Positions 1-12,761 of a stretch of DNA of 64,000 nt are shown here, in pieces. Position numbers and translations under genes: made by a program. The notes below the pieces were generated by a model that worked only from the letters and a program-made list of their open reading frames with translations, was not told the DNA's origin and searched no databases. This DNA comes from Pelecanus crispus (Eukaryota > Chordata > Aves > Pelecaniformes > Pelecanidae), in assembly GCF_030463565.1 (NCBI RefSeq), contig NC_134675.1:12111862-12175861 (forward strand), given 5' to 3'. The stretch's first letter is position 1. Every line of letters begins with the position of its first letter.

Positions 1-197
1 CATTCCTGGCAACGGCTTTCGGGCGAGTGGTAACCATAGCTGCTAGGTCCTCTCCTGGGAGGGCGATGACCACTACCTGAGTTTCCCTTTAGAGCTAGGA
101 GGGGGGACTTGGCCTGCCCCGCACGCCCCGCCTGCGCGAACTGCTGCACAAACTGATGCATCATGCCCTTCTGACGCACCACGCCCTGTTTGCCCAT
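1..197 (-). other. Open reading frame running off the left edge, unidentified
   Basis: Starting from the ATG at 195-197 the - strand stays open for 65 codons to the window edge. The frame is rich in Gln, Gly, Arg and Ala and matches no family I recognise. A TATAAAAG-like motif lies just upstream at about 225-233 on the same strand. That is too close to the ATG for a normal 5' leader, so the ATG may not be the true start. This could be the 5' part of a gene or repeat that continues outside the window, or chance in GC-rich DNA. Confidence 0.15.
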
Positions 198-233
198 CCT
201 GGTCGCCACGCTCCCTGGGGGCTGCTTTTATAG

Positions 234-3200
234 GTGAGGGTGTTTGGCCACTGTCACTCCTGTCCCTGCCCATGCTGAGTCAGAGCTGCTGCACATCAGC
301 AGCTCGCCCTTTCCCGCTCTTTCCCGCTCTAGGCGGGGTGCTGGGGTGCCCTCTCTCTCCCTGCGCTTTTGCTGCCTTAGCAAGGGTGCCCCGGCACGAG
401 CCTCCGCTCCAGAGCCCTTTGCCTTGGTGACTGCCTTGGGGTCATCCATATGAGCAGGATTGTCCTTGCCCAGTGCAGCCAGGCACCTCTCCTACCCTGC
501 CCAGGGCAGCAATTCCTCACTACCTACATCCATGTAGCTGGCATTGATACAGCCATTCCCTGTGTCAGAAGGCTGCAGCACCACATGGCAGTGATCATCT
601 GAGAGAAGGGAGATGGGAGTCTGTGGACTGTCTCTTTGGGGCAGCAACAAAGTGACTGTTTAAGGAGGGGCATGTAATTTAGGAAAGCCTGAGACTGCTC
701 CCTCCTCAGCAGCAGTACAGGCCTCAGGACATGTTCAGAGGTAAAGAACAGCTAATGAGATAAAAGTTGACATGGCACAGCAGGAAATGCAACATGTTTT
801 TGGGGAAGACTGTTAATGCAATGGCTAAATATCCACACCATGTGGGGCCCAGAGGAGCTTTAAGCTTTGATAGAAATTGGGTGACTCCCTCCGTTTTCCC
901 ACAAATAGCCACCTCTGGATGGGACACGGCAGTGTTCAATGACTAACAGCAGGAACAGGTACCTCCTGTCCCATTTCCCTCCCATCCTCACCCAGGAGGG
1001 GCAACACTCCCACATCTGGGTTGGCAGAAAGGACTCGACAGGGGCTGCAGGTACGTATTTAACCAGCTGCATGTTTAGTTGCATTTTGCAACATGTAGAT
1101 TGGGCAACTGATGGAAGTAAATCTTCATATTCATTTTCCATTAGTTTCTAGACAGGAGTGCTGCTGTGTCTCTGCATGGCACTAATTTGGGTCTCTACCC
1201 TCTGACCAGATACCAATTTTCATGTAATAAGAAATGTACCTCTCTGTGAGCTCTCTTTATCCAACAAATTCAGCTGTAAGTACCCAAACGTCCAAAGTTA
1301 CCGGGGTGCTGCCGGCAGGCACAGTGAGTTTGCACTGCCTCCCAGCACACCCAAATGGCATTAGGACTCACCATTAAACCATGCTCTGCACTCCTTGTGC
1401 AGCAGGCCAACAGACCACAACAGCTGTATCATCTCAACCAGTATAAAGCCCCTGCCAAATAAATGGAATAAAATCCCACCAGACTGGCAAACTGAGCAGC
1501 ATTTTTTTCAGGCAGGTGACAGCTAATTGTGAAGGCATTTCCAATGTTTCATTTTGCATTTCAGGGCCCAAGATTGTGCCTGTACAAAGTTTATTCATTG
1601 ATGGGGATCCTTCCAGCTTAGAGTCACAGCAGAAATGTGAACAATCTTTGCTTGAAAAGAGGTTTGCGGGGCCTGACCTCAAGCAAGAAGCAGTTTGAGG
1701 AAATGAAACCCCTCCATTGGAGACAGCCCCAGTTCAGCTCCAGGAGCCGAGGGGGCTGCAAGTGCTCATGGCATGGCTGGTGGTCTCCCAGACTGCCCCA
1801 GTCTTGACCTTCAGTTCAAATGGGGCTCGTTGCTTTTCCTTTTGTAAGTGCTTCCATACCTCCTGGTAGCTGTTACAGTCCCCGCAGTGATGCAAAACCC
1901 ACCAGCAGCACAGGACATGTTAACCTTCTGGGCAGGAAACGAGGAGGGAAAGAGAAATTCTCCTTTGCGTGCAACCTGCTGACACAGGTGCAAATTTTGA
2001 GAGATATCTCAGACAGTGTCTTCCTACAAACACCGATGCTCTGCCAGCGGTTGCAACTGTATGCCAGAGCTCTGCCTTGCTCCCAGCCCTCCCTGAGCCT
2101 CACACCAAAGCTTTTAGTGCCCTTCATGTAGCAACCATGAATGAACCTCTCTAGAGCTTTTTGGCCTTGTATGGTGCTTCCTTATAGAAGCATGGGGTAA
2201 CACTATGTTTAAAAAGGCCACATTTCATGGTTGCTGTTTTAGAGGTGTAATGCAGTGCAGACTTACTGTAGCACAAAGGAGAATGTCTTTGTTTAAAGCT
2301 TATGATTTTTTTTAATTAAAAGGTAAAGCTTCTGCACGCTGAAATTAGGCATATTCAGCATTATACTAATTATTGTTGACAGACACTTAGGATTGATTCA
2401 GCCTTTCCCTTAGTTATGGATGGTTCACTGAAGAACAAGTAAATAGATACTGTGTAAGGCTCCCTGGCTGGAAGCATGTGTGAAGGGATCCCTTGGACTG
2501 ACCTGGCACAACCACCACACATTTCTGACTTGGCTGGCCACTTTCATCAGGAGACCAGTGAATCACTTCTCTTAAACCTGGGCATTTATCAGCCCTAATC
2601 CTTTGCCAGAGATGTCAGTATCTTTTCCCTTTTCTTTTTTTCACGTGAAAAGGGCCTGGCAGAGGTGCAGTTTTGCTCCAGAGCTTCCTCAGTCCTCCTG
2701 TCAGTGTCTGGTAGGTGGGGGTGGCGGGATGCTGCTGCGATCTGGTGTGATTTCCAGTGCAGCATGAGGCAAGGGCAGAAGGCTGAAACATGCTTCTGCA
2801 AAGACTGCACGTGTGCCAGTGGTGTGTCAGTGGCCACGTCTGCCATTTGGGCACAAGGACTACACGGATGAGCAGTCCCGCAGGCAAACCCTCTTGCTCC
2901 TCCTTGGACCCAGCTGTGCCCACAGAGCCCCTTGCAAGCACCTGCGGGATGCCTGTCCTCTGCAACTTGTCCCTTCTTTTCCAAGCCCTCTAAGGTGTGG
3001 GGGTGAGCATTCAGCCCCTTTTTTTCTTCCCAGCAGGCTCCCCTGTGCACTTTGGCCTGCCAGATGTGGCCCTGTCATGCTCACATGTGGGGCAGACAGG
3101 GGTTGATGCAGCACCCAGGCTGGGCATGGATCACACTGGGCAAAGCCCGAGGGCTAGGTGGAGAGAGATTAGAAAAGACAGGCAGAGCCCACAGCTCATC

Positions 3201-3895
3201 CCCATCCTCAGAGGAGCCAGAGCCTGGAGAGCACTGCTGTGGGGGAGTGCACCAGCCTCAGAAATTAGCCTGGGAATTAACACTGTCTGACAGAGGGATG
3301 AGTATGACAAAATGAGCTTACTTGCCTTACAAAGGAATAGTGTACACCAGCAAGACAGCCTGGGAGGCTGCCCAAGCCTATTTACCTCCTGTATGCAAAA
3401 CATCCTGCTAGCAGCACCTGTGCTGGCACAGCCCCTCCAGGGCTTGCCTCCTACCTGTGCCCCTGGTGCTGCAGAGGAACTGAAGACACGCAGGGTGTCA
3501 CAGCACTGATACCATCTGTATTCAGGCATCTGCAGGTGCTCAGAGCCCTTCCTGGTGTCGTTTCTTATGACTGCTTGAGGGTTGAACCTGGAAGTCTCTG
3601 CTTCCCCACAGAAGGGGGAAGAGAAGACACTGTCAGACCATGTCTGTTTTTGTCTCAAGAACATCGCTGAATACAATCCAATTCAATCTCAGTTCTCCAA
3701 TAAACCCAAGCCTGGCAGGCATGTGATTACCACTTGGGACTCACTGTGAGAAGCTAATCCATGACTGCTGGGTGCAGTCAGGATGCACAGGTTGGGGGGA
3801 GACACCTCTATCCTCATCCTCTTTCTTATGTTCCCTCCCCAACCACTCCTTAACATCTGCCGTTGATACAGAATGTAAGATCTATACATTCTTTG
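234..3895. other. Stretch without recognisable genes
   Basis: I see only short overlapping open frames on both strands, with no splice-framed exon, conserved domain or RNA gene. Base composition is moderate, with AT-rich patches near 2,280-2,350. I recognise no repeat family here. It is most likely intergenic or intronic host DNA. Confidence 0.5.
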
Positions 3896-3920
3896 AAAGG
3901 TTCGGCCTGCGGCTTATAGC

Positions 3921-4530
3921 TGACATTTGTTATTTTTTTTAACTCACGGTGAAGAGAAAAATACTGACTTGTTTAGAGACTTTTTGAAATGATATCTCTT
4001 TGTTACAAGATTACAAACCTTGAACAAGTTCTTTAAATCACAGCCTGAAACCGGCAGACACCAAGGTCAGAAGAACTAGGAGCATCATCACCCAAGATAA
4101 GTGCAGAGAAACCAGTTAGGACTAGCACATATTGTAGCAAGCTGTGACAAGCTGCTCAGTGAGCCAACTCAAGTCTATACATGGGAAAAGGATCCAGAGT
4201 TCATGGAAAGGACACTGAAAGACCCCTCTACAAAGACCACTAGGGACCCCCAAGGACCACTGACCCAAATCACCGAGCATGCGCACTGGGGGAGAGAATA
4301 TGTAAATAAGTTCCAGAGATTCATTATCCTAAGACCACCTTTTCCAATGAATATGATGAATATGTATATTTCTGTCCTACATAAATTGTATGTCTTTGGT
4401 TGTGCAGCATGCACGTTAGGTGGAAGTATCCCCCGTGCATCCAGCGCTGTAAATAAAGAATGCCTGCTTTCTAATGCTCCAAAATGAGTCTTAGAGAGTT
4501 TCTGTAAGCCGCAATTTTCGGTATCACCGT
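3921..4530 (+). mobile_element. Probable retroviral LTR (family F)
   Basis: The segment has the layout of an LTR 3' half. An AATAAA signal sits at 4,452-4,457 inside a motif typical of avian ERV R/U5 regions. It is followed by a short U5 ending near 4,527 in a sequence ending TATCA. The 5' boundary is a guess, because no clear TG start or target duplication was found. No internal retroviral coding sequence is attached, so it would be a solo LTR or fragment. Confidence 0.4.
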
Positions 4531-4608
4531 GGGAAAAGAGCTCCTTGGAGCAAAGGAGCCTTTGCTCTAACCTAGAGTGGCTGTTTGTGTGCTTTGGTGG
4601 TGGCCGTA

Positions 4609-6120
4609 TGTTATGGTTTAGCCCCTGTCAGCAACCAAGCACCACACAGCCGCTCGCTCACCACCACCCCCCCCCGTCAGGGACTGAAAGAGTTAATGCC
4701 TCAAACATTGTGGTGAGGCAAGTTAAGGTCTGCAAAGAGACAAGTTAAGGTCTCCATAGTGATAAATTGGGGTCTGCATAGCACCACAGGTGAGAAGCCG
4801 ATTGGTGCAGAGTTGGCACGGAGCCGGGAAGCCGGTAGGAGGACTCGCAGTTCCGCCCTCTGATAGCCAAAGGTCATGCAGAGTTCATTTGAGAAAGGGG
4901 CTCATGACCACCTGAAAGACCCCTCGTGACCACCACCCCCCCTCCAGTGGTGCCTGCGCAGAAGAGGGAGAACATTCTGGAATAAGCCTCAAGGAGGGCG
5001 ATACTAGAGGCGGGGACTGGCCTATAAAAGACACAACTTCGAGGAGCTATGAGACGTACCCCCACCATCAGCGGACCCTAGGCTGCTGCCCCTGTCCCGG
5101 ACCGGACCGGCCTCCCCCACCTGCTGCTGTCGGAGGCCCTGTGCTCCGGGAGCAGTGCGCTCACCGCTGGAGGACTGCCGTGTTTATCATCAACATCGCG
5201 GGATCCAAGGGTGGTGATATGTCTCTCTCTCCTCTTTCTTCCTTTTCCTTTCTTTTTATAAGTATTGGGATTAGAACCCACGTTGCTTATTGTGGTGTTT
5301 TCCTGGTTCGGGTTGCCTCCTTATTAACATAAACTGTTGACCAAGTCTAGGATTAGACCTAGCTGCACCTAGACTCCTTTAAGGAAAAGAGTTTAGAAAG
5401 CAAGGGGGTCTGTTCTGAACCTTGTGACTCAACGGGAGGGTCCCCCTTATCCCCCTTATCCCCTGCATATCGTGGTGCTTTCCAAGTTCAGGCTAGTGTT
5501 TGCTGTTAATAAAGGGTTTAATTTGTCGTTTGGTGTTGTTTCACCTTAATTTAGCCCAAGGGAATCGCAGAACCCCTATGATCCTCTCTGGACACTCCAA
5601 TTCGGGTTGTGACACCCCCCTGGTGGGATGGGGGAGAGAATCGGAAGGGCAAAAGTAAGAAAACTCCTGGGTTCAGATAAGAACAGTTTAATAATTGAAA
5701 TATAATAGCAGTAATAAAAATTATAATGAAAAGGAGAACAATGAGAGAGAAACAAAACCCAGGAAAAAAAAAAAGTGATGCAACCACTCACTACCTGCTG
5801 ACTTATACCCAGCCAGTCCCCAAGCAGTGATTCCTGCCCCCAGCTGACTACCCCCCAGTTTATATACTGAGCACGATGTCATATGGTATGGAATAGCCCT
5901 TTGGTCAGTTTGGATCAACTATTCTGGCTGTGCCCCCTCCCAGTTTCTTGTGCACCTGGCAGAGCATGGGAAGCTGAAAAGTCCTTGACTAGCATAAGCA
6001 GTACTTAGCAACAACTAAAACATCAGTGTGTTATCAACATTCTTCTCCTACTAAATCCAAAACACAGCACTATGGCTGCTACTAGGAAGAAAACTAATTA
6101 TCCTAGCCGAAACCAGGACA
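4609..6120 (-). mobile_element. Solo LTR, family A copy 1, interrupted by LTR D
   Basis: The ends match the other family A LTRs: TGTTATGG at the left and ACCAGGACA at the right on the + strand, so the sense strand is -. The first 66 bases are separated from the rest by a different LTR (4,675-5,614). The element resumes at 5,615 in the homopolymer-C stretch. The body contains the family's TATATAAAC promoter motif (on -) and the shared 3' part. The flanking 5-mers (CCGTA and CCATG) do not match, so its target duplication is degraded or absent. Confidence 0.8.
4675..5614 (+). mobile_element. Solo LTR, family D, nested in LTR A
   Basis: This is a 940-bp insertion inside LTR A copy 1, ending ...TGACA. 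It carries a TATAAAA box at 5,023-5,029 and an AATAAA at 5,508-5,513 in LTR order, so the sense strand is +. C6 tracts flank it on both sides; these could be its target duplication but are low complexity. From about 5,334 to 5,465 it contains a block of about 130 bp that also occurs in the family E LTRs of this window. Confidence 0.75.
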
Positions 6121-6950
6121 CCATGGGAAGCTGCATGGCACATGTGAGTCAGAGGGTATTGGATCTACTCCAGTTTCACCAGGTTGGAGCTTACTACTTG
6201 TGCAAAGGAGATGGATGCACACAGCTGTGCATGGGGGGATAGGGCCCTGCTGGAGAAGGGAGGGTGCTCAGAGAGAAAGGGGAAAGAAATGCTCAGCTTC
6301 TAGCCTTGTAGGGACTAATAGCATCTGGGAGAGTAAAGAAACAGTCATCAGACACTGATTTTTAACCCTGTACTGTGGTATGCAGACAGCTGCCCACAGG
6401 CCCTCCACCCCGAACTACAGGAAAGAGGCTAAGACAAATAAACTTTCAGCATGAAAAATATGGTGTAGATGTGACCAAACAGGCTTGTGTAATGTGTGCT
6501 CAGTGCAAAATGGAGAATGCTGAATGCCTAGGCAGGAGTGGTAACAAAAAGATAGTCTATTTGCCTCATATGGTCAGAGATTAACTGTTATGCTTTTTTT
6601 CATTTCCTGCTATTAAATTAATACTCTCCTTGTTAATATTGTTTAATATCCATGAATATAGTAAATATTTTACAGAAGTATCTGGACTGCCTGTCCCTAT
6701 TGTAAAGGAGTTATGAGTCTGGCAGGCAAAATAAAGCCCCAGCGTGTCCCAGAAGCAGATGTTGGGAAGGATCAGGAGAAATAGCTGTGCTGGTAATTTG
6801 GGTCAGGCTCCTGGGTTCAGCCCTTGGCTTACCAGCAAAAGATGTACTTTCTTACATTGTATTATCCCATACATGAAGAATAAAAGACAAGGTGAAATCT
6901 AAGGAGCAGCAAGTAAAGTTTGTGCTGGTGCATTCCCCCCCCACCTTTTC
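6121..6950. other. Stretch without recognisable genes
   Basis: This is AT-rich DNA between two LTRs with no exon-like frame, domain or RNA gene visible. The longest frame (6,375-6,584, +) has no recognisable similarity. Confidence 0.5.
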
Positions 6951-8016
6951 TCAGGAATTCCTGCTAGACTGTGACCTTGTGTAGTGAGGTTGGTAGGTTA
7001 GGTGCCCCTTAATTGTACCAGAATCTCCTACATGGCTGAAACAGAGCAGCCTTGTCCTTATCAGAAGCTCCTACATGATTGACACAGGGAGTGAGAACAA
7101 TCAGTTACCTGGCAGCCTTGAAACAGAGCAGTAATTACCAACCTGGACTGTGGCTCGGATGGATAACTAAAGCCAGTCATCTCACGATCCTATAAAACAG
7201 CAGTCCTACGTGAGGCCCTTTAAGCTCTCCTGGACTGCAGTGGGCTGCACCAGCATCTCCCTCTGAGCGGGATGCCTCTCAGAGCTAGCAAACTCTTTTA
7301 AAGTTTGCTAAAATCTGAGGTCCATTGCTGAAGACTGACAGTGGAGCCTGGGCTGAAACCCTTCACTCCTCGAGGCTCAACCCTTGCCCATTGAGAAATG
7401 CAAAGACTTTTGACGTGAATATTTCACTGAAATCAAGGGGAATTTTTAACAGGTATACCTTATATATATATATATGTATTCATGTCTGTGTGTATGTATG
7501 TGTAAATCAATTTAAGTAGTCTGTAGATGTATGATTTAATTTCAAAGTGAGTCTTATACTGCTGCATTATCCTTATTCCTATAAACTGTTGACCAAGTCT
7601 GAGACTAAGATTGGACCTAGCCGCACCTAGACTCCTCTCTGAAAAGGAGTTTAGAAAGCAAGGGGGTCTATTCTGAACCTCATGGCTCAACGGGAGGGTC
7701 CTCCTTATCCCCTGCATACACAGTCTCTCTGTGAATCATTCCAGCTCAGTGTAACTTAATTTCCTTTTTATGCACTTCCATGTAGTAATAGAGTGAACCT
7801 TTCCATCTTCGAATCTGTAACTAAGTCGCTGTTTTGATTGATTTTGTCTAATCACTTTGTTAATCACTGATGACTGAGTGCTATTAAAATTTCACAATCA
7901 AATCCTGCAATGTGCCACAAGTAACTTCTAAACTGCTACTAAATCAAACTCTGTCAAGTCACTCATTCATGATAAATTAACATAATCAGCAGGATTCACA
8001 AACCTGCATTTGTGAC
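6951..8016 (+). mobile_element. Solo LTR, family E copy 1
   Basis: About 1.05 kb is shared with the copy at 33,381-34,754. It includes a CCTATAAAA promoter motif (7,189-7,197), a TA/TG microsatellite at 7,460-7,505, the 130-bp module shared with LTR D (about 7,577-7,712), and the same 3' end finishing GCATTTGTGACA at 8,016. The 5' boundary is uncertain: homology to the second copy already begins at the TCTCAGGAATTCC motif near 6,951. No internal retroviral genes are attached. Confidence 0.7.
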
Positions 8017-11000
8017 AAAGTTCAAGCCTTTTCCCGTGGCAGCTCAGCAGCTAACAGAGGTGACAGCAAAGTGTGCTGGAGTCTTGCTGCATTTGATGCC
8101 ATGTGCTTTCTGAGAGGAGCTAAGAAAAGCAACCACCGTTTTCACTAGTGGATAGTGGTATTGCAAGCCACTGAGAAGACATGCATGGGTCTTCAAGCAT
8201 CTCTGTACTCGTTGCTAGCAACCAAAGCTGCCAAGTGCGTCTTTAAGAACGATGGGCAGAGTGAGCGTGGGGAGGGGGCAGAGACCTTGGGGCTGCTCTG
8301 CTTGTGAGCGGTGCTAGGGAAAGGAGGCAGTGAAGCAGGTCACTGAACAAGGCATTGCAGGGAAATGGCAGCGCTTTAACTTGTATTGCTCTGCCATGCA
8401 AAAGGGCATCTGACAGAGTTTTAAGAACAGGAGGTGAAATACTTGTTTCCTGAATCTGTACTATGGTAATGGGAAGTGGAAGCATGGTAGAACACACAGC
8501 CCAAAGTGTGTCCAGCCCCAAGATGCTCCTCCATAGCATCTCTTAGTGTTTGCGTTCCCCACAGGATTTACTCTAGGCACTGTTTGAAATTAGAGTCCCA
8601 CTAACATAAAACCTTTTGGTTTGAGGGTGGCCTTATTTTACCTAGCACCTGATATGGTCCTAGTTAAGGCTCCTTGTCAGCTGCTACTAAATGACTGCAT
8701 AATGTTAAACAAGGCTGATGAGAAAGAGGCCAGGGCCAGCCTGGATCACAGACCCTGCCTCTGCAGGGAAAACATCCCCTAGAAGCTTCTCCACCTGTCT
8801 CCTAGGCGCACTGGGGCTGTAAAGGAATGAGGCTTTCGTATGCGTGGGGCATCTCAGGGGAGAGAAAAACCCTATGAGAAGAGCACAATAAGGGGACAAT
8901 AGGACAATGAGACAATGCACCTTGCTCAGTGCGCAGTGCCCCCGTGACAAGGTGAGCAGAGCAGCAGTGCTGCACTGGCTCACCTTGTATCACACACACC
9001 GACCACATCCTCTGCCTGCAGCTGCTCTCCTCTTCCCCACTCTCCCAGTGGCACTGCCATGTGTGCTTACCTCCTACCCAGTGCTGGGACACAGCTCTGT
9101 CATCTGGCCTCATTTCCTTGGCAAGTGCCAGGCCCCGTGGCCTATGGCACTTCCCCAGAATTATTACCATGCCTGTGGCTTTTCAGGAACTGGTGCTGCT
9201 AGCGCTCAGAGCTGGGGGATGGGGTGACAGGGGGAAGCTGGCCCAGCAGATTTGGCATGCAGGACCCCTGCTGAATGAGGACAGCCCCATACTGCCCAGC
9301 ACCCTGGTCCCCCCAGCGGGGGGGGGGGGGACGGACGGACTTTGTGGGTGCTTGGAAGGAGACAGCAATATGCAGGGGGAGCAGCTTGTCCACTGTCCCT
9401 CCTGGGCTGTTCCCCCCTTCCCAATTGTACCCTACATCTGCCAGGGTCATGGGAGATGCTCAGGGAGCCCTGGAAAGGGGGACCCTTGGGTTGTGTCTGG
9501 TCCCCATGTCCCCCATCTCTGCCTAACAGCTTTACCCTGCCCCACTGACACTGTCTGCCCCACAGAGGCCCATTCCACCCTAATGGGGATGGGAAGGATC
9601 CTCCCGCCCCATTCTGGTCATCCCCCTTGTCCTGTCCCTCAGCGAGACCTCGGCACAGGTCCCAGGATGGGATGAGCCCATGTGCTGAGGACACAGGCAG
9701 TGCTGCCCACACTGCTGGGTGCGGCTGCCAAATGGTTTTGGTCCTCTTTTCACAAACACCAAGGTGAAAACTCGGTAATACCATCTCTGCCGCAGGCAGC
9801 CCCAGGGATGGCTGGGTGACCGAGATGTGCAGAGTGCACCAAGGTCTGCTGGCCACCAGGTCCCCACTGCATCCCACTGCACACGGCATGACCAGGTACT
9901 GGCCTTATTGTGCACCATGCAAACAAGCTGGAGAGCCACACAATGCTTGGGCGTGGTTGCACATGCTGGCCCCGGCAGGACAGCTTCAGTAGAGGATCTG
10001 GGCAAGGGGAAGCTACTGTGGGCAGGAGGATATCCTCTGTCGCAGGCTTAGCCCTTGGTTTTTGAGTGACAGTGTGCTGTGCTCACACTCCCTGCAACCA
10101 CAGGGACACGTTTCCCCTAGGAATGGGCTCCTATGGCCCATATCACACAGCACAGATCCTGCCATCACTTCACATAAGCAACTAAAGATCCCAGTACCAT
10201 TCCCGGGCCTCTATCATAGCCAGGGTCCTTAATCAGCGGGTTTCTCTAGCCCAGACACATCCCTGCAGTGGGTCGGGACAACATGAGTAGATGCTAGTTT
10301 AATGATTTTTATCACCTAGCTCTGGCAAGATTAGTTTAGAAAAATGCTCCAATTCAGACAGATGCAGAACAATGCAAGGTCACAGCCTCTGGACCCCAGC
10401 TCAAACCCCAGACAGTGCCGCATTAGAGTGATTCACTGGCCTCCTGGGAGGTCAGATAACATTTGAGCCTGCAGATGCCCATTAGGTGACTCTTCTGGGA
10501 TGAAAGTGTGCAGACTGCGTAGGAAGAGCCCAGCAGAGCCCTTGGGGGGTGCCCTGGCCCTCCAGCACCAAGGAAGCCTGTTAAAGAACAGTCCCAGCAC
10601 ACTGTAACTCCTGCCCTCCCAGGGTCTCCTGGAGGCACAGGGGCTCAGCTCATGGCTCCCCAGGTCTTTGCTGGGCACCAGAACCCTCACTGTGGTGAGG
10701 ACATGGCATCTGCACACCATGCAAAGACAGACGGCTACCTCCTGCTCCCAGGGACACTGCCCACTCCATGGAGGAATGTTACGGCCCCTGCGGAGGCTTT
10801 CCCAGCACACCGAGGTTTGCTGCCCTCCATCCCCAAACAGTGCTTCACCCCACCACAACCTGACTGATGCCCGAGTGTCTTGGGCCCTGGTATGGACATC
10901 AGCTCCAGTCCTCTCCGATACAGCTTCTGCATCCTGCATGCAGTAAAGATGCACAGCAAACATGCAGCAGGAGAACAGCGAAACCAAATCTTCTCTTGGG

Positions 11001-12061
11001 GGGAGAAGAGTGACCATGCAGGGAGAGGAGCGAGCACTTCTTACTTGTTTCCTGGGGTTCTCTGTGGACGCTGGGGTCCAGCTGCCCCTGTGCTGCCAGC
11101 AGAGGTGTGAGGACCAGGAGAAATGCCCATCACAGGGCCACGTTTGCTTATGCTCCCAGAGCAAGGCTGAGGTCTCACAGCACACCAGTCTGATTACAAA
11201 ATGTGCAAGCGCAGAAAGGAAACAGCCACACAGAGAAATTGCATATGGTGCAAAAGGCTTCCTCATTGGAGAGGGAACCTCCGTCAGCGTCAACGCCGCT
11301 TTTCTCTTCTGTGCACCAGGGCAGCTTCGTGCCCCTTTTGCAATCTTGCTGCTCTCTGAGCGGTTTTCAGGCTTTCTGGCAGGAGCAGCTACTAACCACT
11401 TCACCTGGGTTGCCTCCTCTCCCAGCACAGATCTCAGCGGAGCTGTGAGCAGTGCTGGTTCATGGTCCTCTGGGACTGGGGTTTTGCAGGAAGATGTAGC
11501 TTCCATACGCAGTAGTCAAGCAGAGCCTACATCAGGACAACCCTCACCTTGTTACTGCCTGATAACTTAGGAAGGACTGTGATAAAAAGGACTTCTGAAG
11601 TGCACTGATGATCTTAATTACCTGGCAGTGCATGCCATGGGCAGGAAAGACAAGGTTTTGGCAGAAGTGGCTGGGTGCTCAAGACTGGGCTGAGAGCAGC
11701 TGCTCGGGAATAAGCTGGTGAGAGCCCTGGTGACCTGGAGCCCAAGCACTGTGGCTGGTTGTGCTGCCGACACGTGCTGGAAGCAGGAATGACCATGAAG
11801 GGGTGGGAAGGCGGCACAGGCACAGCACAGCACAGCAGCAGGCAGGGAAGGGGCTGCCGGTGAGTCTGTCTCTGCAGCTGGAGGCTGGTGGCACTGGCCA
11901 CAGCAGCAGACCTGACCTGACTGTCAGATGAGTCTATGAATTTGTACTCCAGCTCTGGGGCCTTCTTTTACTTAACTAGGTAAAAGTTCAGCATATCTGG
12001 GTGCAAGTTCATAGCTTGTGGCCTAAGGCTTCAGCAAATTTAGCTACTAATGCTAAGCAAG
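8017..12061. other. Stretch without recognisable genes
   Basis: This 4-kb block is free of recognisable transposons. It holds many overlapping open frames on both strands, a common effect of GC-rich avian DNA. The longest is 10,433-11,506 on - (357 codons); others are 9,061-9,675 (+) and 9,206-9,889 (-). None shows a domain, signal peptide or paired splice signals that I can recognise. G homopolymers occur near 9,320. It is probably intergenic or intronic. Confidence 0.45.
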
Positions 12062-12411
12062 TTATGCTAAGCAAGTTCTGTGTAAGTTATATACCAAATC
12101 GTACAACACACTCCCACACAACTCAGTGTCGTCTGCAAACTTACTGAGGGCACACTCAATCCCCTCATCCAGATCATGAATAAAGATATTAAACAAAACT
12201 GGCCCCAAAACAGAGCCCTGGGGAACACCGCTTGTGACTGGCTGCCAACTGGATTTAACTCCATTCATCACAACTCTTTGGGCCCAGCCATCCAGCCAGT
12301 TTTTTACCCAGCAAAGAGTACGCCCATCCAAGCCATGAGCAGCCAGTTTCTCCAGGAGAATGCTGTGGAAAACAGTGTCAAAGGCTTTATTAATTGTTTA
12401 AGATAACTTAC
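12062..12411 (-). mobile_element. CR1 LINE fragment (reverse transcriptase part)
   Basis: The - strand reads a CR1 ORF2 piece containing the conserved stretch [11 protein letters not shown] followed by the FADDTEL catalytic motif, then decays downstream. The element is 5' and 3' truncated and cannot encode an active enzyme. Its upstream side is cut by the LTR A insertion at 12,412, which duplicated the CTTAC at 12,407-12,411. Confidence 0.85.
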
Positions 12412-12761
12412 TGCCGTGGTTTAACCCCAGACAAAAACTAAGCACCACACAGCTGCTCGCTCACCCTCCCCCCCTCAGTGGGATGGGGGAGAGAATCAGA
12501 AGGGCAAAAGTAAGAAAACACGTGGGTTGAGGTAAGAACAGTTTAATTATTGAAATAAGATATAATAATAATGATGATGAAAAAATGGTGAAAAGGTAAA
12601 CAAAAAAAAAAGAGGAACAAAACCCAGGAAAAACAAGTGATGCAACCACTCACCACCCACCGACTGACACCCAGCCAGTCCCTGAGCAGCAATCACTGCC
12701 CCCTGGCCAGCTCCCCCCAGTTTATATACTGAGCATGACATCATATGGTATGGAATTTTCC

